From: Phyllobacterium zundukense
GTDB taxonomy: Bacteria > Pseudomonadota > Alphaproteobacteria > Rhizobiales > Rhizobiaceae
Length of the DNA: 64,000 bases
Direction: 5' to 3'
NCBI RefSeq assembly: GCF_025452195.1
Contig: NZ_CP104973.1
Coordinates: 3,703,001 to 3,767,000 of the forward strand
The notes under the pieces are model-generated. The model did no database searches and was not told the origin of the DNA. It worked only from the letters and a program-made list of their open reading frames with translations. The translations under genes were made by a program, and so were the position numbers. Every line of letters starts with the position of its first letter. The first letter of the stretch is position 1. Of this stretch, positions 1 to 8,409 are shown piece by piece.

Positions 1-1
1 C

Positions 2-1030
2 GAAAACAACGGCGCGGTCAGGGCGATCGTCGGCGGCCGCGACTATGGCGAAAGCCAGTTCAACCGCGCCACGGCCGCGCTGCGGCAGGCGGGCTCGTCG
101 TTCAAGCCCTATGTCTATGCTGCTGCCATGGAAAAGGGCATGACCCCGAAGACGCTGGTCTCCGGTGGCGCGGTTTCCTGGGGCAACTGGTCGCCGCAGA
201 ATTACTCGCGCCAGTATCTGGGCAAGATCGATTTGACTACCGCACTGGTCAAATCCATCAATACAGTTCCCGTGCGGCTCGCCAAGGATTACCTGACGAC
301 CGCGCCCATTGTTGCCCTGACCAAGGCCTTTGGCGTTGAATCGCCGATCAGCTCGCACAAGACCATGGTGCTGGGCACCTCCGGTATGACCGTCATGGAT
401 CAAGCGACCGGTTATAATGTCTTCGCGACCGGCGGCATCGCCGGCATGCGTCATCCCTTCACGCAGATTTTGAGCCAGAATGGCGATGTCCTGTGGGACT
501 GGAAGAAGGATGGTGTGAAACCGCATCGGGTGCTTTCGCAAACGGCGGCAGACAACATGAACATCATGCTGTCGCAGGTGCCGGAATGGGGCACTGGCCG
601 GCGTGCCGCTTTGCCGATGACGCGGGCGGCGGGGAAGACCGGCACCACGCAAAGCTATCGCGATGCATGGTTCGTTGGCTTCACGGGCAACTACACGGCC
701 GCAGTCTGGTTCGGCAATGATAATTTCACGCCGACCAAGGAATTGACGGGCGGCATCCTTCCGGCAATGACCTGGCAGCGCTTCATGAACTACGCGCATC
801 AGAACATCGATCTCAAAGCGATTCCGGGCATCGATCCAACAATGCCGAAGCAGGAAAAAGTAGCGGCGGCAGAGGCGGAGGCCGTTGACGATGACGCGCT
901 GAAAGCGGAAGAGCGGCCACGGGTTCTTTCAGGCGCCACCGCAACGGCCATCCGTGAAATCGGCCAGGCTCTGAAAGCGGCGCCGCAGCTCAAACTACCG
1001 ATCCTGCCCTCGAAAGTCTCGGCACTGTGA
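2..1030 (+). CDS. mrcA: Penicillin-binding protein 1A (class A PBP), C-terminal part
   Basis: The frame is already open at the window edge, so the start and the glycosyltransferase domain lie upstream. The visible 342 residues are the transpeptidase domain. The catalytic serine box reads SSFK near residue 35, an SIN motif follows in KSINTVPVR, and KTGT occurs in AAGKTGTTQSYRDAWF. Class A PBPs polymerise and cross-link peptidoglycan at the inner membrane. The C-terminal tail is Ala/Glu/Lys-rich and low in complexity. The gene is followed directly by a HigBA operator region. Family assignment is firm; the choice of paralogue is inference. Confidence 0.93.
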   Translation, partial: ENNGAVRAIVGGRDYGESQFNRATAALRQAGSSFKPYVYAAAMEKGMTPKTLVSGGAVSWGNWSPQNYSRQYLGKIDLTTALVKSINTVPVRLAKDYLTTAPIVALTKAFGVESPISSHKTMVLGTSGMTVMDQATGYNVFATGGIAGMRHPFTQILSQNGDVLWDWKKDGVKPHRVLSQTAADNMNIMLSQVPEWGTGRRAALPMTRAAGKTGTTQSYRDAWFVGFTGNYTAAVWFGNDNFTPTKELTGGILPAMTWQRFMNYAHQNIDLKAIPGIDPTMPKQEKVAAAEAEAVDDDALKAEERPRVLSGATATAIREIGQALKAAPQLKLPILPSKVSAL

Positions 1031-1031
1031 T

Positions 1032-1075
1032 TTTTTTACGATTGACGTACAGCGTAAAAAACTTTATCCAGCTGT
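1032..1075 (+). promoter_or_regulatory. higBA promoter with inverted-repeat operator
   Basis: Perfect 9-bp inverted arms TTTTTTACG (1032-1040) and CGTAAAAAA (1053-1061) flank a -35-like TTGACG at 1042-1047. A weak -10 (TTATCC, 1064-1069) follows at 16 bp. Transcription would then start at about the higB ATG, so higB may be leaderless. Autoregulation by HigA at such dyads is typical of the family; the site itself is inferred. Confidence 0.55.
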
Positions 1076-1360
1076 ATGATCCTGACTTATCGTGACAAGC
1101 GGACAGAAGCATTTGCCCGTGGAGAGTTTGTCCGCGAGTTTCAAGGATTTGAGCGCCAGGCGTATAAACGGTTGGAAATCCTTGAAGCGGCAACAAGCCT
1201 GGCAGAACTTCGCATGCTGCCGAGTAACCGCCTCGAAGCGTTGAAAGGCGATAAGAGCGGACAATTCAGTATCAGGATCAACATGCAATGGCGAATTTGT
1301 TTCGAATGGCCTGCGAGCGCAGCAGGCCCTTCGGATGTCGCAATCATCGACTATCATTGA
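1076..1360 (+). CDS. higB: HigB-type (RelE superfamily) mRNA interferase toxin
   Basis: This 94-residue protein fits the 'plasmid maintenance system killer' family: YRDKRTEAFARGE at the N-terminus, LEALKGDKSGQFSIRINMQW in the core and a C-terminal AIIDYH. HigB toxins cleave mRNA on the ribosome and are neutralised by HigA. The order toxin then antitoxin, with 12 bp between them, is the classic higBA layout. There is almost no room for a Shine-Dalgarno (SD) sequence between the predicted promoter and the ATG. A chromosomal stress or stabilisation locus is likely. Confidence 0.9.
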   Translation: MILTYRDKRTEAFARGEFVREFQGFERQAYKRLEILEAATSLAELRMLPSNRLEALKGDKSGQFSIRINMQWRICFEWPASAAGPSDVAIIDYH

Positions 1361-1372
1361 AAGGAAAGGGCT

Positions 1373-1657
1373 ATGCCTCGTCCAGCTATTCATCCCGGCG
1401 AAATTCTGGCCGACGAACTTGGCGAACTGAATATCAAACCAACCGAGTTGTCGAGGCAAATCAATGTTCCTCCCAATCGGATAACACAAATCATTCATGG
1501 GAAGCGCGCTATAACCGGTGATACCGCCGTCCGCTTGGGCCACTGGTTCGGAACCAGTGCGCAGTTCTGGCTCAATCTTCAAAGTGCCTATGACATTCGC
1601 TTGGCTGAAGAAAAGTCGGGGGCCGAAATCGCCCTTCTTCCAACACGGTTGCAATAG
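1373..1657 (+). CDS. higA: HigA-type antitoxin, XRE-family DNA-binding protein
   Basis: The 94-residue protein begins MPRPAIHPGEILADEL, the usual HigA N-terminus. A Cro/CI helix-turn-helix spans roughly residues 20-75 (IKPTELSRQINVPPNRITQI, then the ITGDTAVRLGHWFG helix). It should bind and inhibit HigB and repress the operon at the dyad upstream of higB. GAAAGGAAAGGG ahead of the ATG provides an SD. It is followed by about 100 bp with no gene. Confidence 0.92.
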   Translation: MPRPAIHPGEILADELGELNIKPTELSRQINVPPNRITQIIHGKRAITGDTAVRLGHWFGTSAQFWLNLQSAYDIRLAEEKSGAEIALLPTRLQ

Positions 1658-1762
1658 ACAACCGTCGAATAGTTTCGTGTCGTCGGTCTATGAGAGGTTG
1701 AACGCATCTCGCCACACCGCCTGCCCTTGCTTCCAGCCATTGCTCCCGTGTAGTCATCACAC

Positions 1763-2347
1763 ATGCTTCGAAATGTTCTCCTCGCCCTCATTGCGCTTGT
1801 GATTGCCGTCGGCGGCGGCACGCTGAGCGCATGGTATGCGGTCAACCGTTTCGATGGCTTTGGCGTGCTCACCGTCGGCCAATGGACCGGGCATCCAGAC
1901 GCCGGCACCCCCCTCTCCGATCCTTATGCGAAGGCGCGGGCTGCCCGCGAAGGCGCCTTTCCGCTTGGATCCGCCGAAGGCCTCGCCTTCTACGCCTATG
2001 ATGACAATCGGGGCCAGGCACTCGACCGGCGCTGCTCGTACAGGATCGAAGGCAATAGCCCCAATTCGCGTTTCTGGACCCTCTACGCAGCCGACCGCTC
2101 GCTCGTCGCACTTGATCCGGGTAAGGACCGCCTGCCTGCGCTGCATTCGCGGCAAATATTCCGCCAGGAGAATGGCCGGTTCGTCGTGCTCGTTTCGCCC
2201 AAGGCGCAACCGGGAAACTGGTTGGCGACGACCGGCGCGGGACGGATGGTGCTGGTGATGACGCTCTATGACACGCCTGTCGGCAGCAATTCGGGCCTCG
2301 TCGACATGACGTTCCCGGCGGTCACGAGGATCAGCTGCGATGGGTAA
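1763..2347 (+). CDS. DUF1214 domain protein with N-terminal membrane anchor
   Basis: The protein has 194 residues. A hydrophobic segment at about 4-26 is a membrane anchor or uncleaved signal, followed by a DUF1214-like domain (YRIEGNSPNSRFWTLYAAD, then a RMVLVMTLYDTP segment). DUF1214 commonly occurs as the C-terminal partner of DUF1254, either fused or as a separate gene, as here. The stop overlaps the start of the DUF1254 gene by 8 bp, implying translational coupling. No clear SD precedes the ATG. The biochemical function is unknown; an envelope location is inferred. Confidence 0.8.
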   Translation: MLRNVLLALIALVIAVGGGTLSAWYAVNRFDGFGVLTVGQWTGHPDAGTPLSDPYAKARAAREGAFPLGSAEGLAFYAYDDNRGQALDRRCSYRIEGNSPNSRFWTLYAADRSLVALDPGKDRLPALHSRQIFRQENGRFVVLVSPKAQPGNWLATTGAGRMVLVMTLYDTPVGSNSGLVDMTFPAVTRISCDG

Positions 2348-2885
2348 GCTTTTTCGCGCCCTGCTCTTCGGTCTCATCGGCGCCGGCATCGTGCACATCG
2401 CGGTCGTGCTGCTCGTGCCCTTCTATTCCGATCGCAACGCCTGGTCGCGTATTTCCGCCTATGGCGACGACTGGCAATTCCATAGCGTGACCCGAAAAGG
2501 AGCGCCCGGCACCGTGCCGCTCGCCTTCGATCCACTGTTTCAGGCAGCAGCTTGCCGCTTCGATATAGAGGATCTCCCCGCCCACATCACCGGCGTCGGC
2601 ACGACCCCTTACTGGTCAATCTCCGTTTATAACCGCCAGGGTGAAAACATCTATTCGATCAACGATCGCACGGCGATTGCCGACCAGCTCGATCTCGTCA
2701 TCGCGACACCGCTGCAGATGATCGAACTCAACAAGACCAAGCCTGCAGCGGCTGAAAATTCCGTGCTGATCGAGGCCGACATGGATGAAGGCTTTGTTGT
2801 CATCCGCAGTTTCGTGCCGGACGAGTCGTGGAAAGAGGAAATCGATTCCTTCCTGAAAAGTGCCAGCTGCACGCCGCTGCTTTGA
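2340..2885 (+). CDS. DUF1254 domain protein with N-terminal membrane anchor
   Basis: This 181-residue protein has a transmembrane segment at about 4-27 and a soluble, presumably periplasmic domain of the DUF1254 type (PYWSISVYNRQGENIYSIND in the centre). Its start lies inside the end of the DUF1214 gene, so the two are almost certainly made together and may form a complex. No catalytic motif is evident. The two single-domain genes here correspond to the two halves of longer DUF1254-DUF1214 proteins found elsewhere. Confidence 0.8.
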   Translation: MGKLFRALLFGLIGAGIVHIAVVLLVPFYSDRNAWSRISAYGDDWQFHSVTRKGAPGTVPLAFDPLFQAAACRFDIEDLPAHITGVGTTPYWSISVYNRQGENIYSINDRTAIADQLDLVIATPLQMIELNKTKPAAAENSVLIEADMDEGFVVIRSFVPDESWKEEIDSFLKSASCTPLL

Positions 2886-2922
2886 GCGTCAGAAAGGACA
2901 AACCCGAGCAACTGGCAGCAGT

Positions 2923-3123
2923 TCAGCCCGGCTGCGGCATCGTATCGAAATATCTGCGTGGCGGTTTTACTTTGGTGCGCTTTGGCACTTCCGGTGCATA
3001 GCGCTCATAGCGCACGCCGGGAAAAATCGTGATTTCGGCGCTCGTCTGCCGTTCGTTGTCTGCAATGGTGCGGCGCTTGGTTGCGCTGCCTGGAAATGTG
3101 ATGACCAACCCCATATCGCCCAT
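2923..3123 (-). CDS. Small conserved basic hypothetical protein
   Basis: A 66-residue protein with the segment AEITIFPGVRYERYAPE and a basic, proline-containing C-terminus. It has no signal peptide or membrane segment. The reading frame is compact and convergent with the DUF1254 gene, which favours a real gene over a shadow frame. A RIME-like repeat lies just upstream, so its promoter would be inside or beyond that element. The function is not recognised; an alternative ATG lies three codons in. Confidence 0.6.
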   Translation of the reverse strand: MGDMGLVITFPGSATKRRTIADNERQTSAEITIFPGVRYERYAPEVPKRTKVKPPRRYFDTMPQPG

Positions 3124-3131
3124 CCGTTTTA

Positions 3132-3290
3132 GGATGTGTCGAAATTCGCGATCATGACGAGGCGGAAACGGTGGTTTTCGAGAACCGGAGTGGAGCGTAC
3201 TTGAAGTACGTAAGCACCGGAAGAACAGAAAAATGCCGTTTGCAGGCCGTCATGGCGTGAATATCAACGCATCCGAGTTCGTTGATCTCC
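3132..3290. repeat. RIME-like palindromic intergenic element, copy 1
   Basis: An imperfect long palindrome with outer arms around GATCATGACG and CCGTCATGGCG. The core carries AGAACCGGAGTGGAGCGTAC, then GTACG and AGCACCGGAAG. Five further full copies share this core. It resembles Rhizobium-specific intergenic mosaic elements, but the family name is inferred from memory of the layout. It lies between the small minus-strand gene and the DUF2336 gene. Confidence 0.75.
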
Positions 3291-3444
3291 TTGATACGCA
3301 GATGCTTACGCGCGCACGATTTGCGCCATAATTTTCAATAGCCCGCCGATGGTTAACGGTTTGCTAAGGCTTCGCAGCTAATTTTAGCCATTGTTTAGGG
3401 TTCTGGGCTCGTAACCTCGTACTGCGTCTCGTGGAGTTCTGTTC

Positions 3445-4404
3445 GTGAAGTATCCTGAGTTTCGGGCGCTTGAAGACCGCAGTAGCGGCAGCAAGGCTGA
3501 CGATCTCCTGACAGCGTCGATTACCGCCTTCTGCTGTGTCACAAGACCGGCAAAGAGCGATGCGCAGCAACTCGAGGACCTCGCGGTCCCGCTGCTCGCC
3601 CTTGCTTCGCAGCGCGTGCGGCGCCATGCGGCGGCGGCTTTGTCGGAATTTTCCCACGCACCGAAACGGCTCATCATCGCGCTTGCGGAGGACGAGGTCG
3701 ATATATCCGCGCCGCTGCTGTTACGCTCGCCGGTCCTGAATACGTCCGACCTGATCGACATCATCGCGCATAAGGGCCTTGGCCACGCGCGGGCCATCGC
3801 GCGGCGCGAGATCACCGATCCCGAACTTCTGCACGTGCTGCATGGGTTCAATGACCCTGCCATCGAACGTGCTTTGACGCCTCAACCGAATACCGTTCAT
3901 GGCAGGGAGAGCGACATGCCCGACACCACCCTTACGCCGGAATCGCCGCGCCTGCGCGAAACGCGTGAGGCACTGAAGGCGCTGATGCGGGACAGCGATG
4001 CCGGCTTCTCCAGCGATCAGGCTTTGGCCGAACATCTGGTCGATGCGGCGCTTCTGGATCAGACGACTTTCTTCGAACAGGAATTTGCCAAGGCGCTTGA
4101 CCTGGATGCCGTCGGTGCAAAACGCATTATCGGCCATGGCCTGAATGCGGAACTGACGATCGCGCTGGCGTCTCTCGGGCTTTCTGCCGAGGCCGCGCAT
4201 CTCGTCCTCACAGGGCTGTTCGGCCTCGTACACAAGGATCTGCATTCGCTGCGCCTCTTCGTGCAATCCTATCGCCAGATCGATCAGGAAAAAGCCGAGG
4301 CGACTGTCGAACGCTGGAAGACACAGGAAAATTCACAGAAACTGCGGCAGAAATTGCGTGAGATGGCCGCGGACTTCGAGAACGGAGCGCGCAAGGTTTC
4401 TTGA
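3445..4404 (+). CDS. DUF2336 domain protein
   Basis: A 319-residue cytosolic, mostly alpha-helical protein. The N-terminal two thirds match the DUF2336 pattern of HEAT-like repeats (VRRHAAAALSEFSHAPKRLI, then SPVLNTSDLIDII and LGHARAIARRE). The start is GTG with GGAG eight bases upstream. DUF2336 proteins are common in alphaproteobacteria and some are linked to cell-cycle or development signalling; no function is assigned here. The coding strand ends 27 bp before a palindromic element that may terminate transcription. Confidence 0.8.
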   Translation: MKYPEFRALEDRSSGSKADDLLTASITAFCCVTRPAKSDAQQLEDLAVPLLALASQRVRRHAAAALSEFSHAPKRLIIALAEDEVDISAPLLLRSPVLNTSDLIDIIAHKGLGHARAIARREITDPELLHVLHGFNDPAIERALTPQPNTVHGRESDMPDTTLTPESPRLRETREALKALMRDSDAGFSSDQALAEHLVDAALLDQTTFFEQEFAKALDLDAVGAKRIIGHGLNAELTIALASLGLSAEAAHLVLTGLFGLVHKDLHSLRLFVQSYRQIDQEKAEATVERWKTQENSQKLRQKLREMAADFENGARKVS

Positions 4405-4431
4405 GCTAATCAAGGATTTGCGTATCTGCTG

Positions 4432-4554
4432 TGCGTGGTTCGACAAGCTCACCATGAGGGAAACGGATTGATTGCAGGTAGCCAAGTTCTGCGACGGCAG
4501 TGATTATCTTTGCAGCCCACAATCTCCCTCATGGTGAGCTTGTCGAACCACGCA
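4432..4554. repeat. Palindromic repeat with 30-bp perfect arms, copy 1
   Basis: Left arm 4432-4461 and right arm 4525-4554 are exact inverted complements built on GGTTCGACAAGCTCACCATG. Two more copies lie at 55.6 and 57.3 kb. This copy sits between convergent genes and could act as a bidirectional terminator or a REP/MITE-like element. Confidence 0.9.
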
Positions 4555-4579
4555 GAATGGTTTTGCATTCTCTCTTACC

Positions 4580-4927
4580 TTAGGTCGCTGCAACCGGAAA
4601 CAGCTCTGCGCGATCTCCGCGATAATCCTCGATCTCGACGATCCACAAATCCCGATCCCAGCGCTTCTGCTTTTCCAGATCGTCGTTGATTTCCATTTCG
4701 GCCACGCCGGTCTTCAATGGCGTGAACAGCCGCTCGTCTGGCTTGGTTTCATCATAGACCATCTGCGGCGCCGGCCCGAAAAGATCGTAGCTCCCGTCAG
4801 CATTGCGAAACTTGATGAAAATAGCGCCCGCTTCCGCCGCGCCCTTGTTGCTCAGCGCAGCGAATGCACCGGAGCCGTTCACGCGCCTGACCAGCGCGGA
4901 AACCCAGAATTCAGATGTCAGGCGCAT
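4580..4927 (-). CDS. DUF1491 family protein
   Basis: A 115-residue soluble protein. The N-terminal MRLTSEFWVSALVRRVNGSG and the following AGAIFIKFRNADGS segment are typical of DUF1491, a small family restricted to alphaproteobacteria. AAGGA about eight bases before the ATG supports the start. No catalytic residues are evident. It is convergent with the DUF2336 gene across the palindrome and is separated by a RIME-like element from the peptidoglycan-binding gene upstream. Confidence 0.85.
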   Translation of the reverse strand: MRLTSEFWVSALVRRVNGSGAFAALSNKGAAEAGAIFIKFRNADGSYDLFGPAPQMVYDETKPDERLFTPLKTGVAEMEINDDLEKQKRWDRDLWIVEIEDYRGDRAELFPVAAT

Positions 4928-4946
4928 GATCCAAGTCCTTGGCGGT

Positions 4947-5073
4947 GGAAATTCGGTTCATGATGAGCCGAAAATGGTGGTTTTAGAGCACCGGAGCGGA
5001 GCGTACATTTGGTACGTGAGTACCGGAGCGCAGAAAAACGCCATTTGCAGGCCATCATGGGCCGAATTTTAAT
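4947..5073. repeat. RIME-like palindromic element, copy 2
   Basis: Outer arms AAATTCGGTTCATGATG and CATCATGGGCCGAATTT pair. The core contains GAGCACCGGAGCGGAGCGTAC and GTACGTGAGTACCGGAGCG. The TAA stop of the downstream-reading peptidoglycan-binding gene (5069-5071) lies at its edge. Confidence 0.8.
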
Positions 5074-5941
5074 TGATGAGGCCGATTTCCTGCATCTTTG
5101 CAAGCAACTTTTGGTCGGGCTCGCCGGTCACCGGCAGGCGGAACAGCTTCTGGAACTCGCTCACGGCACTTTTGGTGGACGTACCTACTTTGCCGTCGAT
5201 CTCGACCATGTCATTGCCGAATGCACGAAGGCCTGCCTGAACCCGTACGATCTCTGCCGGCGACAATCCGCCAGCGCTCGCGACGGCTGCACTGTCCTCC
5301 GACGGACTGGTCGAAACCTTTTGGATTGTAGCCTTTTCTTGCGTCTGTTCAGGCTTCTTCTCCGGTATGGCAATGCTCGCGGTGGTCTCGCTGGCATTGT
5401 CGACGGCCTGCTCGGGTTCGATGCCCATGGCGGCCGTTGCCTTGCGATAGGCGTCGATAGCAGCGCGGGTTCCCTTGCCGGAAATCCCGTCGACAGTGCC
5501 GCTGTAAAAACCCAGCGCCAGCAGTTTCTGCTGCAGCTTGGCCACTTCCGGATCGCCGCCCGGCGCCAGAACCGGGTCGCCATTGATCGCGGCGGCAATC
5601 GGGTCGGGGCTCTGGGGAACGGGAACAGATTTTACCTTGCGAATGGGCGCATCGGCTGATTGGGCCTGCGACGTGCCACCCGGCAACGAAATATTGCTTT
5701 GCTTGACGGGTTTGAAGACGAGTTCCGGCCGCGTGCGGAAGAAAACGCCTTCATGCACATGCGGCTGATACCAAAGCGCATTGGCGGAGATGAAGCCGAG
5801 AGTCACAAGGAAGGCCGTCGTGCCGCCGGCAATACCGGGATTGCTGGCGATCAGACTGCCGGTAGCGAACACAGCCACAGCGAACTTGCCCCGCCTCGGA
5901 GCGCGTCGCTTGCTGCTAGGCCGACTTACGGGCTTCCTCAT
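5069..5941 (-). CDS. Membrane-anchored protein with two peptidoglycan-binding domains
   Basis: A 290-residue protein with a very basic N-terminus (KRRAPRRGK) and hydrophobic segments at about 20-33 and 39-57. It carries two PG_binding_1 domains at about 131-180 (LQQKLLALGFYSGTVDGISG) and 226-287 (VQAGLRAFGNDMVEIDGKVG), joined by a Glu/Thr-rich linker. The start was set at the ATG preceded by GGGAGG; a longer in-frame form begins 42 bp upstream without such a site. It overlaps the kinase gene by 26 bp, so the two are coupled. A cell-wall-attached accessory of the kinase is a reasonable inference. Confidence 0.85.
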   Translation of the reverse strand: MRKPVSRPSSKRRAPRRGKFAVAVFATGSLIASNPGIAGGTTAFLVTLGFISANALWYQPHVHEGVFFRTRPELVFKPVKQSNISLPGGTSQAQSADAPIRKVKSVPVPQSPDPIAAAINGDPVLAPGGDPEVAKLQQKLLALGFYSGTVDGISGKGTRAAIDAYRKATAAMGIEPEQAVDNASETTASIAIPEKKPEQTQEKATIQKVSTSPSEDSAAVASAGGLSPAEIVRVQAGLRAFGNDMVEIDGKVGTSTKSAVSEFQKLFRLPVTGEPDQKLLAKMQEIGLIN

Positions 5942-7727
5942 GGGAACCTCCCTGGATATCGCTTTCGATCTTGAATTCGACAATGTTCGCCTCGTCCGAG
6001 AAATGTTCGATCACGGGACCGTCAAGGGGAATGCGCACATCTACAACCGTGCCCTGCCCCGGAGTACTCTTGATCCTCATCTCGCCGTCATGCAGCCCGA
6101 CAAGGCCCTTGACCGTGGCAAGGCCAAGGCCCGTGCCTTCGTGGTTGCGCGTGTAGTCGTTCTGCACCTGCCGGAAAGGCTGGCCCAAGGTCTTGAGGTC
6201 CGCTTCGGCGATGCCGATGCCCGTATCGCTGACGGAGAAGGCCAGCATGTTGTCTTCGATCAGCGCATCGATGGTGACGACGCCGCCGCTTTCGGTAAAC
6301 TTGATGGCGTTTGAAACCAGGTTGATCAGCACCTGATTGATAGCGCGGCTGTCGGCAACGACATTGCCGATACGCGGGCTGACACGATCGCACAGCGTCA
6401 CGCCTTTTTGGGAGGCCTGATGCGCCATCATGTCGTGCACCATGGTCACGGCATTCTTGAAGGCGAAGCTCTCCGTGAATATCGGATAGGTGCCCGCTTC
6501 GATCTTCGACACATCCAGAATAGCGTTGACGACGGAAAGCAGATGGTTGCCCGACTGGTTTACAAGTTCCACGTATTCGCGTTGCCGCCCGTCCGGCAGC
6601 TTGCCGCAGATCTCCTGCAGCAGCACATCGGAAAAACCGATGATCGAGTTGAGCGGCGTGCGCAGTTCATGGCTGACCGAAGCAAGGAAACGACCCTTGG
6701 CAATTTCAGCTGTTTCGACCTCGCGGCGGGCAATTATCAGCGCATTGCGGTCGGCGACGGCTTGGGAAATATCGGTCGCGACAACGACAAAACCTGTCTC
6801 CTGGCTGTGCGGCACGGCACGCAGACGGTAGGTGGCGAAGCGCACGCTATGGGCGTGTTTCGACGTGGCGCCCGGCGCAACGCAGCGCAGCTTGACCTCG
6901 GCTGTCGCAGTCGAAGCGCCGCTCTTCATATCCGACAGGAAACTCAAAAACTGCACACGATCCGACACATGCACACGATCGAGCAGAGGCGTACCAATCA
7001 GGAGATTGCGTGCGATGCCGAACTGGCCCTGCGCATTGGGCGACAGCGAGACAATGAGCCCGTCCGTCCCAAGACTGAACACGACGCCGTCGATAGCGTT
7101 CTCGAGATCGGCCACGCGATCATCGCGGCGGGCAGCAGCGCTGAGGGCGGCGATAGTGCCAGCTGTTCTGACAATGAGTGTCGCCAGATAACTCAATGAA
7201 GCAAGCAGCACCAACGGCGACAATGTCACGCTGTCACCTGCCCGCATCGCAACGACGAAGAGCATTGCAAGCACCACCCCGGCGGCAATGCCAGCCGGCA
7301 GGCGAATGGATTTCTCATTGCGGCAGACAAACCAGCTTTCGAGAGGGATCGCTGCAGCCATGATCCAGAGCAGCAGATTTGTCGACGGCGCGGTGACACC
7401 GATGGTGGCGACAGACAAGGAATAGAATATGAGCGCGCTCATGCCGACCGACGCACTCTTCTTCGATACCGAAAGCGCACCGCAAAAGATCATCGGAAGC
7501 GCCAGAACGCCGGCAACCAAGCTCAGCACCGCATCGGCTTCACCCGCGATCGAGTGGCTGGTGATCAACGCGACGGCCAGCATCAGCGGCATGCCGAGAA
7601 ACGCGCCGGCCATACGGGCATCCCGCTCGGCGGTGGCACCACCCGCAGCGGACGGGCTGACCCAGCGCTTGCACAGGCGGTTGTAGCCTGCGGCAATTCT
7701 GGATTGTGTGACGGAGTGGATCGGCAC
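5916..7727 (-). CDS. Membrane sensor histidine kinase, DivJ/PleC-like
   Basis: A 603-residue protein with about six membrane segments between residues 43 and 195, a PAS-like region at about 205-330, HisKA with FLASVSHELRTPLNSIIGFS (His353), and HATPase_c with an N box near Asn473, DTGIG at 501-505 and GTGLGL at 531-536. It starts at GTG with AGGA upstream. The layout and the H-box resemble the DivJ/PleC group that phosphorylates DivK/PleD and controls asymmetric division in this order. Identity within that group cannot be settled by eye. No response regulator is adjacent. Coupling to a peptidoglycan-binding protein suggests a link to envelope growth. Confidence 0.82.
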   Translation of the reverse strand: MPIHSVTQSRIAAGYNRLCKRWVSPSAAGGATAERDARMAGAFLGMPLMLAVALITSHSIAGEADAVLSLVAGVLALPMIFCGALSVSKKSASVGMSALIFYSLSVATIGVTAPSTNLLLWIMAAAIPLESWFVCRNEKSIRLPAGIAAGVVLAMLFVVAMRAGDSVTLSPLVLLASLSYLATLIVRTAGTIAALSAAARRDDRVADLENAIDGVVFSLGTDGLIVSLSPNAQGQFGIARNLLIGTPLLDRVHVSDRVQFLSFLSDMKSGASTATAEVKLRCVAPGATSKHAHSVRFATYRLRAVPHSQETGFVVVATDISQAVADRNALIIARREVETAEIAKGRFLASVSHELRTPLNSIIGFSDVLLQEICGKLPDGRQREYVELVNQSGNHLLSVVNAILDVSKIEAGTYPIFTESFAFKNAVTMVHDMMAHQASQKGVTLCDRVSPRIGNVVADSRAINQVLINLVSNAIKFTESGGVVTIDALIEDNMLAFSVSDTGIGIAEADLKTLGQPFRQVQNDYTRNHEGTGLGLATVKGLVGLHDGEMRIKSTPGQGTVVDVRIPLDGPVIEHFSDEANIVEFKIESDIQGGSHEEARKSA

Positions 7728-8062
7728 CGATTTTTTCCTGCTTTCCGCGAAGTCCGGCCGGAGCCGGATAAGTCGCGGTCATTTCCTGAATGTTCTCTGC
7801 AACATTCCTGTCGGCGTTAACTTTTGCAGATGAGGCTTTAAGGAAAGGATAAAGCCGGGCCCCAGGACGCCGCGCGAACCGTGTTTCAAGCGATTGTGAC
7901 GGTCATGGTAAATGAAGGGTTTCGGCTTTGAGCAGCTTTGCCGTCCGAATCGCAAAGCATCGGTTTCGCGAACCGCTTTTGAAAGCGGAAGGGACCGTAA
8001 GGACTGTAGGGTTTCGTCAGGGCCGGCGCGGACGCCAGCCCCAGTGCTTCACAATCTCTCTC
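7728..8062. other. Intergenic region without a recognisable gene
   Basis: About 335 bp between the kinase start and the MocE-like gene end. It holds the AGGA ribosome site of the kinase next to its GTG and a tight hairpin (CCGCTTT / AAAGCGG, 7973-7988) that could be a weak terminator for the Rieske gene. No RNA gene or repeat was recognised. Confidence 0.5.
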
Positions 8063-8389
8063 TTACAAGGCAATCAGGATTTTGCCGTCTTCGACTTTCA
8101 CCGGGTACGTCCTCAGATTGACACAGACGGGCGCGCCCTTGGCCTGGCCCGTCCGATAGTCAAAGCGCCCATTGTGCTTTGGACATTCGATGACATGGTC
8201 CATCACCAGTCCGTCGGCAAGATGGACCTGTTCATGCGTGCAAAGCCCATCGGTTGCATAGTATCTGTCATCGGGCGAACGATAGATCGCAAAGGTCCTG
8301 CCGTTGTAATCGAAACGAACGACATCCTCCTCATCGATATCGTCGGCCTCGCAAGCCATAATCCAGTTTTCGATGTCAACGCTGCTCAT
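8063..8389 (-). CDS. mocE: MocE-type Rieske [2Fe-2S] ferredoxin
   Basis: A 108-residue protein with the Rieske cluster ligands in GLCTHEQVHLADG (Cys50, His52) and ECPKHNGRFD (Cys69, His72). Such small ferredoxins feed electrons to oxygenases or desaturases; MocE works with MocD in rhizopine (3-O-methyl-scyllo-inosamine) use in Sinorhizobium. The start was placed at the ATG preceded by GAGGAGG, 42 codons inside the longest frame. It lies 20 bp after the desaturase-type gene, in one operon. The true substrate here is unknown, and no MocF-like reductase is nearby. Confidence 0.85.
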   Translation of the reverse strand: MSSVDIENWIMACEADDIDEEDVVRFDYNGRTFAIYRSPDDRYYATDGLCTHEQVHLADGLVMDHVIECPKHNGRFDYRTGQAKGAPVCVNLRTYPVKVEDGKILIAL

Positions 8390-8409
8390 AATTTTCCTCC
8401 TCGGTTGTT

